From assembly GCA_011620445.1 (NCBI GenBank), contig WOZB01000103.1, forward strand, positions 1 through 13,905: a stretch of DNA of 13,905 nt. Direction: 5' to 3'. Positions 1 to 7,506 of the stretch are shown one piece after another. The notes under the pieces were generated by a model. It saw only the letters and a list, made by a program, of their open reading frames with translations, did no database searches and was not told where the DNA came from. Numbering within the stretch: the first letter of the stretch is position 1; each line of letters opens with the position of its first letter. Position numbers and translations under genes: made by a program. This DNA comes from Anaerolineaceae bacterium (GTDB lineage: Bacteria; Chloroflexota; Anaerolineae; Anaerolineales; Anaerolineaceae).

Positions 1-776
1 CCCAAAATGGCGCTTTCCGGGAAATACTTCCGGCCATCTTTCAGGCTGGGGTTGCTGGGAATGTTTGAACCCCAATTTACCACTGCCGCTTCTATCCCAG
101 AAAAACGGTAAAGGTTAAGGTCGTCTTTGCACATGTGCAAAAAATTGTATTTGAAAGCCCGGTTGGCACACTCCATGACTTTTTCATCCCATGGGCGCAC
201 CCATTGCGTGTATTCGGCATCGGAAATGAGGTAGCGTTCGCCCCCCAAGGCTGAATAGTAAATGCCATCCAAGCCGGTGGTACTGACGCTGTCAATCAAA
301 TTGCAGAGAGCATCGGTAACGATCTCAAAAATGTGGCTCATCGCTTTGGGATCCTCCCTCAGCAGACTGGCCAAAAAATCTGCGCCTTCGGTGTACCCGT
401 CTGCGCCGCCCCGGGCATGCCAGGTTGAAGCCCAGGTGCCGTGCAGGGTGAGCAGGCTAAAGGCTTTGCCGCCCAGACCATCCACCACCCGCTTGGTAAT
501 TTCGGTTTGCCTGGTGATGAACTGCGGGTGCTTGCCGATAGGTTTGATCTTCAGCCAATCCTTGGCGTGCTTGATTTCGTGGGTAAAAGGAAAAAGATTC
601 TCATTCATCACTTTCAGAATGTCGACCTGGGTCTCTTCATGAAAGCGCAAATGGTTTTCGACGGTTTCTTCCACACTGTCAAAACTTTTGGGGTCAAAAT
701 GGTACCAAAAACCGGTTGGCAACTGGTCCACTTCCTGGCCTTTAATCGCGGCAATTACGCGTTCTTTGCTGTTCAT
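1..776 (-). CDS. UROD-superfamily protein (methyltransferase/decarboxylase-like), 3' end cut by window
   Basis: The visible part is 258 codons without a stop, so the C-terminus lies left of position 1. The start is the ATG at 774-776, with AAGGAG five nucleotides upstream. The N-terminus begins MNSKERVIAAIKGQ and continues to a PTGFWYHF segment (residues 20-27), the usual opening of uroporphyrinogen-decarboxylase-family proteins (COG0407). A later GLDGIYYSALGG stretch fits a barrel strand of this TIM-barrel family. The RQAGRY-type motif of true HemE is missing, so haem synthesis is unlikely. Relatives include the corrinoid methyltransferases MtaA and CmuA and many uncharacterised paralogues in anaerobes. 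It lies 74 nt downstream of livF on the same strand and could be the last gene of the transport operon. The family assignment is firm; the substrate is unknown. Confidence 0.82.
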   Translation of the reverse strand, partial: MNSKERVIAAIKGQEVDQLPTGFWYHFDPKSFDSVEETVENHLRFHEETQVDILKVMNENLFPFTHEIKHAKDWLKIKPIGKHPQFITRQTEITKRVVDGLGGKAFSLLTLHGTWASTWHARGGADGYTEGADFLASLLREDPKAMSHIFEIVTDALCNLIDSVSTTGLDGIYYSALGGERYLISDAEYTQWVRPWDEKVMECANRAFKYNFLHMCKDDLNLYRFSGIEAAVVNWGSNIPSNPSLKDGRKYFPESAIL

Positions 777-833
777 TTATGCTCCTTGGCAATGGCTTGT
801 TTTGGTTCTTACTTTACCTGAAACCCAAGCCTG

Positions 834-854
834 GTAGAAGAGCACACCTTCTAC
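834..854 (-). other. Small hairpin over the livF stop codon
   Basis: Perfect 7-bp arms, GTAGAAG (834-840) and CTTCTAC (848-854), enclose a 7-nt loop and include the livF TAG. No U-run follows on the minus strand, so it does not look like an intrinsic terminator. It may be a weak RNA-processing or stability element between livF and the UROD-family gene, or it may be chance. Confidence 0.25.
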
Positions 855-1567
855 GCGCCCAGGTAAGCCCTGCGAACTTCTTCGTTCACCAGCAGGCTTT
901 CACCGCTGCCTTCCAGGCTGATTTTGCCGGTTTCAAGCACATAACCGCGATCTGCCACCGAAAGCGCCATTGAAGCATTCTGCTCAACAAGGAGGATGGT
1001 GATGCCATCCTTACGGATGCGGGTGATGAGCTCAAAAATATTCTCGACGATGTTCGGCGCCAGGCCAAGCGAAGGCTCATCCAGGATAAGTAGTTTGGGT
1101 TCCATCATCAGGCCCCGCCCGATGGCCAGCATTTGCTGTTCACCGCCAGAAAGCGTGCCGCCGCCCTGGTTAAGGCGTTCCTTTAGCCTGGGGAAGAGTG
1201 TGTAGACTCGGTCGCGTGCTTCTAGCGATCGTTGCTTTTCGTAGCGCGGGTTGGCAATCGTGCCGACTTTCAGATTCTCATCCACGGTCAACTCAGGGAA
1301 GATTTTGCGGCCTTCAGGCACGTGGGAAATGCCCATGCGGGCAATGTTGTGCGGTTTCATAACCGTAATATCTTGGCCTAAAAAAGTAATCTTGCCTTCT
1401 GTTTTCTTAACCATGCCCGAGATGGACATTAGTGCGGTGGTCTTACCAGCCCCATTGGAGCCGATCAGAGTGATGATCTCACCTTCATCTACATGAAAGT
1501 TGATACCGAGCAAGGCATGGATATGGCCGTAATCAACCACTAAATTTTCAACCGTCAACAAGCTCAT
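851..1567 (-). CDS. livF: Branched-chain amino acid ABC transporter ATP-binding protein LivF
   Basis: A 238-residue cytoplasmic ATPase, one of the two nucleotide-binding subunits of a LIV-type (HAAT family) importer. Walker A is GSNGAGKTT (residues 36-44), the signature is LSGGEQQ (139-145) and Walker B is LLILDEP (159-165). The switch region reads LLVEQN, with Gln where most ABC ATPases have His; this is usual for LivF and separates it from LivG. Length is normal for the family. The ATG overlaps the livG stop as ATGA (1564-1567), and a GGGAG lies just inside the end of livG, so translation is probably coupled. It acts with LivG, LivH, LivM and the LivK lipoprotein encoded upstream. Substrate could be Leu/Ile/Val, another amino acid, urea or a short amide; the ATPase does not tell. 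Confidence 0.95.
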   Translation of the reverse strand: MSLLTVENLVVDYGHIHALLGINFHVDEGEIITLIGSNGAGKTTALMSISGMVKKTEGKITFLGQDITVMKPHNIARMGISHVPEGRKIFPELTVDENLKVGTIANPRYEKQRSLEARDRVYTLFPRLKERLNQGGGTLSGGEQQMLAIGRGLMMEPKLLILDEPSLGLAPNIVENIFELITRIRKDGITILLVEQNASMALSVADRGYVLETGKISLEGSGESLLVNEEVRRAYLGA

Positions 1568-2355
1568 GCCGCCGCTCCCTTCCGCCCCACCAAAAGCCCC
1601 TTGCCAAAGTAAGCCTCGTTAACACCTTTATCTTCGCGCACTTCTTCTGGGGTGCCTTCGCAAATCTTTTGGCCAAAGTTGAGCACAAGAATGCGGTTGC
1701 AGGAATTCATGACAAACCTCATATCGTGCTCGATGAGCGCGATGGTATAGCCTCTCTTGTTGAGGTCGATGACGAAGTGCATGAGTTCCTGTTTTTCCAA
1801 TTGGTTCATGCCAGCTGCAGGTTCATCGAGAAGCAGAAGTTTTGGCCCTAATGCCAGCGCTCGGGCAATTTCAACTTTGCGCTGCATACCGTAGGAAAGG
1901 TTGCCGGCTTTTGTATCCTTGAAGGGCAGCAAGCCCAGCGAATCCAGCACCTTCAAACCTTCTTCGCGAATCAGCTGCTCGTCGCTTTTATATGCGGCAG
2001 TATGCAGAATAGCATCTGCGAGGCCGGTCCTGGTTTTGGTTTGAAAGCCAATAAAGACGTTTTCCAAAACGCTCATGTATTTGAAAAGGCGGATGTTCTG
2101 AAATGTGCGTGCCATGCCCAGTCGGGCGATTTGTTCCGGCTTTTGGCCGACCAGCGAGTGGCCGTCAAAGGTGATTTCACCGGTGGTGGGCTTGTAGACC
2201 CCCGAGCAAATGTTAAAGAAGGTGGTCTTGCCGGCACCATTCGGGCCGATAATGCCAAAAATATCGCCCTCGTTGATGATCATATCCACATTGTCAACTG
2301 CCTTGAGGCCGCCAAAGTGTTTGCTGACGTTATTTGCAACCAGGAGCTGGCTCAT
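1564..2355 (-). CDS. livG: Branched-chain amino acid ABC transporter ATP-binding protein LivG
   Basis: A 263-residue ABC ATPase. Walker A is GPNGAGKTT (residues 37-45), the signature is LSYGMQRK (153-160), a form typical of LivG rather than LSGGQ, Walker B is LLLLDEP (173-179) and the H-loop histidine is His210 (IEHDM). The C-terminus has the LivG-type segment with GTPEEVR and AYFGKG, ending in a short basic/Ala tail. Length is normal. The ATG overlaps the livM stop (ATGA, 2352-2355) and its own TGA overlaps the livF ATG, placing it inside a tightly coupled operon. It should form the heteromeric ATPase pair with LivF under the LivH/LivM permease. Confidence 0.95.
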   Translation of the reverse strand: MSQLLVANNVSKHFGGLKAVDNVDMIINEGDIFGIIGPNGAGKTTFFNICSGVYKPTTGEITFDGHSLVGQKPEQIARLGMARTFQNIRLFKYMSVLENVFIGFQTKTRTGLADAILHTAAYKSDEQLIREEGLKVLDSLGLLPFKDTKAGNLSYGMQRKVEIARALALGPKLLLLDEPAAGMNQLEKQELMHFVIDLNKRGYTIALIEHDMRFVMNSCNRILVLNFGQKICEGTPEEVREDKGVNEAYFGKGLLVGRKGAAA

Positions 2356-3374
2356 GCGGTCCTCCGCTTTTTCAGCCCAAGGCGTTCAAGCAAATCTGCG
2401 CCTGTGCGGTCATCCGCCAGCATCGAGTCTGATGCACCGATAATTCCTTGCGGCCTGATCCACATCATCACCACGATCAGCAAGCCGTAGACAACCAGGC
2501 GGTAAGCACTGACAGGTCGCAGCAGTTCGTTAAGGATGTTCACTACGAAGGATCCCAAAACCGGCCCGCCCAAGGTGCCCATGCCCCCAATAATGGCCAT
2601 TGAAAGAATGTTAAAGCCTTCATCCAGGGTGAAGGTATTCGAGTCCACATAGTTGATGTAAGGCGCGTAAATCGCCCCCGCCAGGCCAGCCCAGAAAGCG
2701 CCGTAAGCAAAGTTCATGGCTTTGTATTTAACCAGCTCAACTCCCAAAGATTGGGCGGCTTGCTGGTCCTCGCGGATAGAAATCCAAGCGCGCCCAATGC
2801 GAGACTTTAAAACCCGGTTGGTGACGAGCAGAAAGAGCACTGCAAAGAGCAGGAAGATGTAGTAGTAATCGCCAGCCCGGCGGATGTTCATGCCCAGAAA
2901 TTGCGGGGCAGGGATGCCCTTAATGCCCAGGGGGCCGCCGGTGAGGCCGGTCCAGTTGAGCGCGATCAACCGGATGATTTCAGAAAAGCCCAATGTGACG
3001 ATGGATAAGTAAATGCCCGTCATGCGGAAGGTGGGCAGCGCAACAAGCAGGCCAATGATGGCCGTCAGGATGCCTGCGATTGGCAGTGTGAACCAGAAAT
3101 CCCAGGCGTAGTTGCTGGATAAGATGGCTGTTGTGTAGCAACCCACCGCAAAAAAGCCCGCGTGGCCGATGGAAAATTGGCCAGTATAACCGTTGATGAC
3201 GTTTAAAGAGCCAGCCAATGTGATGTAAAGCAGGATGCGGCAAATGATACCCATAATGTAACTGGATGTCAGAAAGCGGGGTATCAGTAGGATTATTACT
3301 GCTCCTAGCCCAAAAATCAGGATCCTGACAGCCTTGGGGAGGTCAGAAAACCAGGCCTTGAGAGTCTGGGTCAT
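2352..3374 (-). CDS. livM: Branched-chain amino acid ABC transporter permease LivM
   Basis: A 340-residue polytopic inner-membrane protein. After a first hydrophobic helix (about residues 17-35) it carries the LivM core, with NVINGYTGQFSIGHAGFFAVG (near 58-78) and the cytoplasmic coupling region RAWISIREDQQAAQSLGV, where the EDQQAAQSLG stretch is the permease loop that contacts the ATPases. Further hydrophobic helices include one with AIIGGMGTLGGPVLG. The C-terminus is a hydrophilic tail with DDRTGADLLERLGLKKRR. The ATG overlaps the livH stop (ATGA, 3371-3374). It pairs with LivH to form the translocation path. Family assignment is clear; substrate is not determined. Confidence 0.94.
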   Translation of the reverse strand: MTQTLKAWFSDLPKAVRILIFGLGAVIILLIPRFLTSSYIMGIICRILLYITLAGSLNVINGYTGQFSIGHAGFFAVGCYTTAILSSNYAWDFWFTLPIAGILTAIIGLLVALPTFRMTGIYLSIVTLGFSEIIRLIALNWTGLTGGPLGIKGIPAPQFLGMNIRRAGDYYYIFLLFAVLFLLVTNRVLKSRIGRAWISIREDQQAAQSLGVELVKYKAMNFAYGAFWAGLAGAIYAPYINYVDSNTFTLDEGFNILSMAIIGGMGTLGGPVLGSFVVNILNELLRPVSAYRLVVYGLLIVVMMWIRPQGIIGASDSMLADDRTGADLLERLGLKKRRTA

Positions 3375-4246
3375 AACTTGATGCCCCCTTTCTTCGAAAA
3401 TCCTTGCGGTTTAAAAATCAGGATCAGAATCAGGAAGATGAAGGCAAAAATATCGCGGAAGCTGGCTGAGCTAACTGCGATGCCGAAGTTTTCAATGAGG
3501 CCCAGGAACAAGCCTCCAAGGGCAGCAAAACGCGAATCGGTCAAACCGCCGAGCACGGACGCGCTGAAAGCTTTCATACCCAGGGGTCCGCCCATGGTGG
3601 CCTGGAAAGCCTGGTAATAGACGGAAATCAGCATGCCCGCAATGCCTGCCAGGCCGCAGCCAATTACGTTGCCAAGCAATGCATTGGCGTTCACATTCAA
3701 ACCCATCAGGCTGGCAGCGGTTTTATCCTGGCTGACAGCGCGCATGGAAATGCCATATTTCGATTTCGAGAAGAACAGGGAGAGACCCAGTGCAAGAATA
3801 ACCACAATCGCCAGGATGACCAGCTGCAGCACGGAAAGCTGCACAGGTCCAATTTTTATGAGTTGATTCTCAAAAATGCCAAACATGGGTTTTTGGTTGG
3901 GTCCAAAGACAATCTGGGCCATATTCTTGATGATCATGCTGGCACCGATGGTACATATGAGGGCGATGTGACGTGGGGCGTCCAAAAAGCGTTCGTAACA
4001 AACCTTATAAATGATGATTCCTAAAATACCACAGACGATAAAGCTGCCGATCGCGCCGATCAAGATATTACTGCCAAACAACTCGAAAACATAAAAAGAC
4101 GCAAAAGCACCCATCATCATCACTTCGCCATGGGTAAAGGTGACCAGGCCGGTAATGCCAACAATGACCGAATAGCCCAGTGCCATCAACGCATAAATTG
4201 AGCCCTGCACAATGCCGTTCACTAAGATGGAAATTGCGTAATCCAT
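3371..4246 (-). CDS. livH: Branched-chain amino acid ABC transporter permease LivH
   Basis: I place the start at the ATG at 4244-4246 (protein begins MDYAISILVNG), giving 291 residues, the normal LivH length. AAGGAG lies about seven nucleotides upstream, and the first helix then starts at once, as in the family. The frame is open up to an ATG at 4300, but that adds a charged leader lying in the intergenic hairpin and has no ribosome site. Family marks include ALGYSVIVGITGLVTFTHGEV, the coupling loop with MRAVSQDKTAASLMG, and a late helix with ASVLGGLTDSRFAALGG. Multiple hydrophobic helices place it in the cytoplasmic membrane with LivM. It is the second gene of the operon, behind livK and the hairpin at 4286-4329. 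Confidence 0.94.
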   Translation of the reverse strand: MDYAISILVNGIVQGSIYALMALGYSVIVGITGLVTFTHGEVMMMGAFASFYVFELFGSNILIGAIGSFIVCGILGIIIYKVCYERFLDAPRHIALICTIGASMIIKNMAQIVFGPNQKPMFGIFENQLIKIGPVQLSVLQLVILAIVVILALGLSLFFSKSKYGISMRAVSQDKTAASLMGLNVNANALLGNVIGCGLAGIAGMLISVYYQAFQATMGGPLGMKAFSASVLGGLTDSRFAALGGLFLGLIENFGIAVSSASFRDIFAFIFLILILIFKPQGFSKKGGIKL

Positions 4247-4285
4247 TTCGCTCTCCTTTTCCCCATCAATTATCCTACAATAAAT

Positions 4286-4329
4286 GGACCGTTTTAGCAT
4301 TCAAGAAATGCGAATGGCTAAAACGGTCC
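4286..4329 (-). promoter_or_regulatory. Strong intercistronic hairpin between livK and livH
   Basis: Arms of 13 bp are perfect (GGACCGTTTTAGC at 4286-4298, its complement at 4317-4329). Four more pairs follow after a single bulged base, leaving a loop of about 9 nt. It lies between the livK stop (4347) and the livH ribosome site. On the transcribed strand the stem is followed by ATTTATTG, not a U-run, so a partial terminator or, more likely, an mRNA-stabilising/processing hairpin fits better than a full terminator. Such elements commonly keep the binding-protein message more abundant than the permease message. The structure is seen in the sequence; the role is inferred. Confidence 0.7.
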
Positions 4330-4346
4330 TATGGAAATCCTAGAAT

Positions 4347-5507
4347 TTATGGAGTAGTTGAATAGTCATAACCGGCCGCCAGGACCCACTTGCCGTCCTT
4401 GACCTGCCCAATGACATACTTGCGGGAAACATCGCCTGCTGGTTGGAATTTAATTGGGCCAGCCAGGCCGGTATATTCGGTGGTAGCCAATTGCTTGGCG
4501 ATGGCTTCACGCGTGATAGGGCCTTCAATTTTCTTGATGGCTTCAACCAGGAGGTAAAGGGCATCGTAAGCCACCACCGGGTGGACTGTAGGCTCAAAGC
4601 CAGCCTTTTCGGTAAAGGTCTTCTTGAAGGCCATCGCGGGGGCATCATCTTCGTTAAAGAAGAATGGGGTGGAGGTGATCAAACCTTCTGAATTTTCCTT
4701 GGTCAGGTCAATGAGCTGCTGAGAAGCGCCTGGTCCCAAAGTGGCCAACCTGACATCCGTCCAACCAGAGGTGCGGATCTGATTGACAACCTGTGCAACA
4801 GCGCCCTGGTCGAGGATCAGGACAGTATCGGGGTTGGCAGCTTTGACTTTAGTGATGACGGAGGTAAAGTCGGTTTCGCCAGCAACATAATTGGCTTCAG
4901 CTACCAGTTCAATGCCATCAACCTTCATTTGGTCGGTGACAGCCTTGAAGGAAGATAAGCCCCAGTCGCTGTTGATATAGATGATACCGACCTTCTTAGC
5001 CTGCATGTACTTGCCCAAAATGTAGGTAGAGAAGAACGGACCCTCATCTGATTGACGCCCCATAACGCTGAAAGCATAATCGCTCATCCCAGCGTAATCG
5101 GGGTTGGAAGCGGTCGGGGAGAGCAGCGTGATTTTGGCTTCATCGATGATCGGCACGTCGGCCATGGAAGCTGAACTGGTAAAGTCACCGATGATGGCCA
5201 TGACTTCCTGGTTTTCAACCAGTTGGCGGGCCAGGTCAGAGCTTTCCTTGGGATCGCCCTTTGAATCCATGACGATCAGTTTGATTTGCCTTCCGGCTAC
5301 CCCGCCCGCGGCATTGATTTCATCGGCAGCCATCTGAGTGGCTACCTGGAAGCCTTTGCCGTATTCGGCGTTGGTACCGGTGAGAGGCGCAAGCACACCA
5401 AAGGTGATGGTTTCGTTTCCAGTGGGTTGGGTAGTAGTGCCAGTGGTGGTGCAGGCTGCCAAAAGCATAGCCAATACCAATACAAGACTAATTACTCTTA
5501 CTTTCAT
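4347..5507 (-). CDS. livK: Branched-chain amino acid ABC transporter substrate-binding lipoprotein LivK
   Basis: A 386-residue periplasmic-binding protein of the Peripla_BP_6/LivJK family. The N-terminus MKVRVISLVLVLAMLLAAC is a lipoprotein signal with lipobox LAAC and acylated Cys19, followed by a Thr-rich linker. The mature protein opens with ITFGVLAPLTG, and carries AADEINAAGGVAGRQIKL and the FTSSAS ligand-loop segment typical of the family. The lipid anchor suits a monoderm-like envelope such as that of Chloroflexota, where the receptor stays on the outer face of the membrane. The start is fixed by GGAGG four nucleotides upstream of the ATG. It is the first gene of the liv operon and is followed by a hairpin before livH. 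Ligand cannot be assigned from the sequence. Confidence 0.95.
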   Translation of the reverse strand: MKVRVISLVLVLAMLLAACTTTGTTTQPTGNETITFGVLAPLTGTNAEYGKGFQVATQMAADEINAAGGVAGRQIKLIVMDSKGDPKESSDLARQLVENQEVMAIIGDFTSSASMADVPIIDEAKITLLSPTASNPDYAGMSDYAFSVMGRQSDEGPFFSTYILGKYMQAKKVGIIYINSDWGLSSFKAVTDQMKVDGIELVAEANYVAGETDFTSVITKVKAANPDTVLILDQGAVAQVVNQIRTSGWTDVRLATLGPGASQQLIDLTKENSEGLITSTPFFFNEDDAPAMAFKKTFTEKAGFEPTVHPVVAYDALYLLVEAIKKIEGPITREAIAKQLATTEYTGLAGPIKFQPAGDVSRKYVIGQVKDGKWVLAAGYDYSTTP

Positions 5508-5569
5508 TTTTCCTCCAATATGGTTAATCGATATGAACCAGTTGGCTCATCAATAACGAACAAGCTAAT

Positions 5570-5595
5570 ATTATACTATTCGGTGCAATTATCAA
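5570..5595 (-). promoter_or_regulatory. Probable promoter of the liv operon
   Basis: On the minus strand a perfect -10 hexamer TATAAT (5570-5575) lies about 60 nt upstream of the livK ATG. The best -35 candidate is TTGATA (5590-5595), but the spacer is only 14 nt; a 16-nt spacer gives the weaker TTTTGA. The -10 is convincing, the -35 less so. Confidence 0.45.
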
Positions 5596-5808
5596 AAAAT
5601 ATCTAATATAGCTGATACCTTTGAAATAACCTTCCCATTTGCGGAATTTCTGCAGACAGATCCTGACTGAGCTCGTCCCCATCTCTCAGCTCGTCGAAAT
5701 AACAATCCCTGGTCTTTTATTGCAAAGAAAATTCCAATTTATCCACATAATGTATTCATGGAAGCAGCAATATTTGCCTCAAAATTGGCGTTAACCTTCG
5801 TAAAATGA

Positions 5809-5835
5809 TTTTGATTTATACTTGTTTTATCAAAA
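5809..5835. promoter_or_regulatory. 7-bp dyad upstream of rubrerythrin
   Basis: TTTTGAT (5809-5815) and its exact complement ATCAAAA (5829-5835) flank 13 nt that include TATACT (5817-5822), a possible -10 hexamer. The dyad ends 10 nt before the GGAG ribosome site (5845-5848). It could be an operator for an oxidative-stress or metal regulator; it does not match the PerR or Fur box consensus as I know them. Confidence 0.3.
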
Positions 5836-5855
5836 ATAATAAACGGAGAAAACAC

Positions 5856-6362
5856 ATGTCCCAAACTTTAGATGACCTCAAGAATGCCTTTGCTGGTGAA
5901 AGCCAGGCCTATCAGAAGTACACCAATTTTGCTAAAAAAGCAGCCGCACAAGGCTTCACTAATGTTGCCAAGCTTTTTGAAGCCACAGCTCAAGCCGAGC
6001 ATATTCACGCTTCCGGCCATATGAAAGCCATGCAATTGGTCAAAGACACCGTCGAAAATCTGCAGGCTGCCATTGATGGCGAAACCTATGAGTACACCGA
6101 AATGTACCCACCCATGTTGGATGAAGCCGTCAAAGAGAACCATTCCGCCAAACTGATGTTTGGCTACGCTGTGGAAGCTGAAGAAGTGCATGCCCGGCTC
6201 TATACTAAAGCTCTAGAAGCGGTCAAGCAAGGCAAAGACCTGGACGTGACTGAATTCTATCTTTGCCCGGTCTGTGGCTACATCGAACTTGGTGAACGGC
6301 CAGAAGTGTGCCCAATTTGCAATACCAAAGGCGAGAAATTCCTGCTCTACAACGCAAAATAA
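5856..6362 (+). CDS. rbr: Rubrerythrin
   Basis: A 168-residue cytoplasmic diiron peroxidase that reduces hydrogen peroxide in anaerobes, with electrons from rubredoxin/NAD(P)H routes. The ferritin-like domain (about 1-125) shows the expected ligands: Glu15, Glu48 with His51 (AEHIH), Glu79/Glu82, and Glu109 with His112 (AEEVHARLY). The C-terminal rubredoxin-like domain has CPVC (137-140) and CPIC (152-155), with a short spacing typical of compact rubrerythrins. The ATG at 5856 is preceded by GGAG seven nucleotides upstream; an in-frame ATG at 5805 adds a leader without family similarity and is rejected. It is a single-gene unit with its own terminator and points to an anaerobic or microaerophilic host. 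Confidence 0.96.
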   Translation: MSQTLDDLKNAFAGESQAYQKYTNFAKKAAAQGFTNVAKLFEATAQAEHIHASGHMKAMQLVKDTVENLQAAIDGETYEYTEMYPPMLDEAVKENHSAKLMFGYAVEAEEVHARLYTKALEAVKQGKDLDVTEFYLCPVCGYIELGERPEVCPICNTKGEKFLLYNAK

Positions 6363-6380
6363 TCGAAAATTATTTATTCA

Positions 6381-6415
6381 AAAATACTTCGCGTACATAC
6401 GTGAAGTATTTTTTT
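6381..6415. terminator. Bidirectional intrinsic terminator after rubrerythrin
   Basis: AAAATACTTC (6381-6390) pairs with GAAGTATTTT (6403-6412); a G-U pair and CGT/ACG extend the stem to a 4-nt loop ACAT. A run of seven T (6409-6415) follows on the plus strand. On the minus strand the same stem is followed by TTTTTGAATAA, so it can also end transcripts of the methyltransferase gene that stops at 6454. Confidence 0.85.
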
Positions 6416-6453
6416 ATCCAGATTGCTGATTTGAAATGCCAGGAAAAAGTGCC

Positions 6454-7506
6454 TTAACTGGCAACTTGTGGAAGGCCTGCTTTTTGGCCGTCTTTTCTAT
6501 GCACTGTAAGAATGCTGATTTTGGTTGGGTGGTTATAGGGGGCAGGGTCCTCCGGCGCTTTCTCAAGGACAGTATCGGCAAAACCTGTGTAATCCTCAGG
6601 GACGGAAATAATGCTATCCATTTGCACGTATCCGCCGTGGAAGAGGCTCTCCAGTTGGGTCTGCACTTCAGCACCTGAAGCAAAGAGGGCGTTATTGATG
6701 GCCACTAATTTACCTTCATCAGCTATCAATGGCCGGGCTTTGTTGATCAGGCTTATCCAGTCAGCCAACAAGTCCACGCGTCCACTGCTGGTTGTCGAGA
6801 AAAATGGGGGGTCCAGAATGACGATATCAAAAAGTTCACCGCTGGTCTTGATGCGGTTGACAACCTTGAAGAAATCCAACGGCAATACTTTCATCTCCCC
6901 GGGGTAGCGCCCAAATTTTGCAGATTTCTTTGAGAGATCAAGGAAAGATGCATTCACGTCCGTCTGCAGCACCCTCTTCGCCTCCCCAGCCAAGGCGGCG
7001 ATCCCTAATGAACCGGAGTAGGCAAAGCAGTTAAGCACGCTTTTGCCGAAGCTTTGCTGCTTCAGCCAATGCCGAAGTAAGCGTGTATCCAGAAAGAAGC
7101 TTTCATCCTGGTTCATGCGCAGGTCAATGGCGTAGCGCACACCGTTTTCTACGATACTACCGGGCAGTTTACTGCCAAAAAGCAGGATCCCTTTATGTTC
7201 TTCAGGATTGCTGCTTGCCCGCTGCTTGAGCAAAATTGACTCCAACCAAGGGTATTTTTCCTGAAGGACACGCACAATGAAATCCAGGAGTGGATTCTTA
7301 ACCCCCGGATCAATTTTATTGTGGTCTGAAATCACCGCTGTTCGGGCATACAGGTCTACAATCAAGCCTTTGTAACCTTCATAATAGCCATTAAACAAGC
7401 GCAATGCGCTTTCGTGTTGAGGGTCAAGCAGGCTAGTGCGTTTCTCCAGGCATTGTTTGAAATGATTTTCCAGCTGTGTGGGTTTAGTTTCCTTTGTTTT
7501 ACTCAA
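6454..7506 (-). CDS. RlmI/RlmK-like class I SAM-dependent rRNA methyltransferase
   Basis: A 350-residue protein. Residues 31-60 (HESALRLFNGYYEG, then GLIVDLYA) match the segment that follows the PUA domain in RlmI. SAM motif I is VLNCFAYSGSLGIAAL (157-172), the acidic loop is QTDVN, and the catalytic-region motif is LDPPFFS (231-237), as in RlmI (m5C1962) and RlmK (m7G2069) of 23S rRNA. The preceding ESFFLDTRLLRHWL fits the RlmI/RlmK lead-in. The N-terminal PUA domain of E. coli RlmI is absent, so target recognition may differ. The start codon is TTG (7504-7506), with GAGGA about seven nucleotides upstream; no ATG occurs until residue 131. It overlaps the upstream methyltransferase gene by 8 nt, so translation is probably coupled. 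Exact rRNA position is not predictable. Confidence 0.82.
   Translation of the reverse strand: MSKTKETKPTQLENHFKQCLEKRTSLLDPQHESALRLFNGYYEGYKGLIVDLYARTAVISDHNKIDPGVKNPLLDFIVRVLQEKYPWLESILLKQRASSNPEEHKGILLFGSKLPGSIVENGVRYAIDLRMNQDESFFLDTRLLRHWLKQQSFGKSVLNCFAYSGSLGIAALAGEAKRVLQTDVNASFLDLSKKSAKFGRYPGEMKVLPLDFFKVVNRIKTSGELFDIVILDPPFFSTTSSGRVDLLADWISLINKARPLIADEGKLVAINNALFASGAEVQTQLESLFHGGYVQMDSIISVPEDYTGFADTVLEKAPEDPAPYNHPTKISILTVHRKDGQKAGLPQVAS

Larger units (their letters stand above)
5508..5855. other. 348-nt divergent intergenic region between livK and rubrerythrin
   Basis: I see no gene here. It holds, from left to right, the livK leader and probable promoter (5570-5595, minus), a short duplicated AGCTCGTC element (5670-5677 and 5688-5695), one sequence identical to a DnaA box (5739-5747), and a 7-bp dyad (5809-5835) just before the rubrerythrin ribosome site. 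The right half is AT-rich. Confidence 0.6.

Noticed and set aside
1..776. Assignment of the left-edge gene as hemE
   Set aside because: The family is right, but the arginine-rich RQAGRY active-site motif of HemE is missing and the gene is not near other haem genes.
4247..4300. N-terminal extension of LivH from an ATG at 4300
   Set aside because: It lies in the intergenic hairpin, lacks a ribosome site and gives a charged leader foreign to LivH. The ATG at 4246 has a strong AAGGAG.
5739..5747. TTATCCACA, an exact DnaA-box sequence
   Set aside because: It is single, with no cluster of boxes, AT-rich unwinding element or dnaA/dnaN genes nearby. One chance match in a window of this size is not surprising, so it is not an origin.
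5805..5855. Earlier ATG for rubrerythrin at 5805
   Set aside because: It adds 17 residues before MSQTL that are not seen in rubrerythrins and lie across the promoter/dyad region; the GGAG site belongs to the ATG at 5856.
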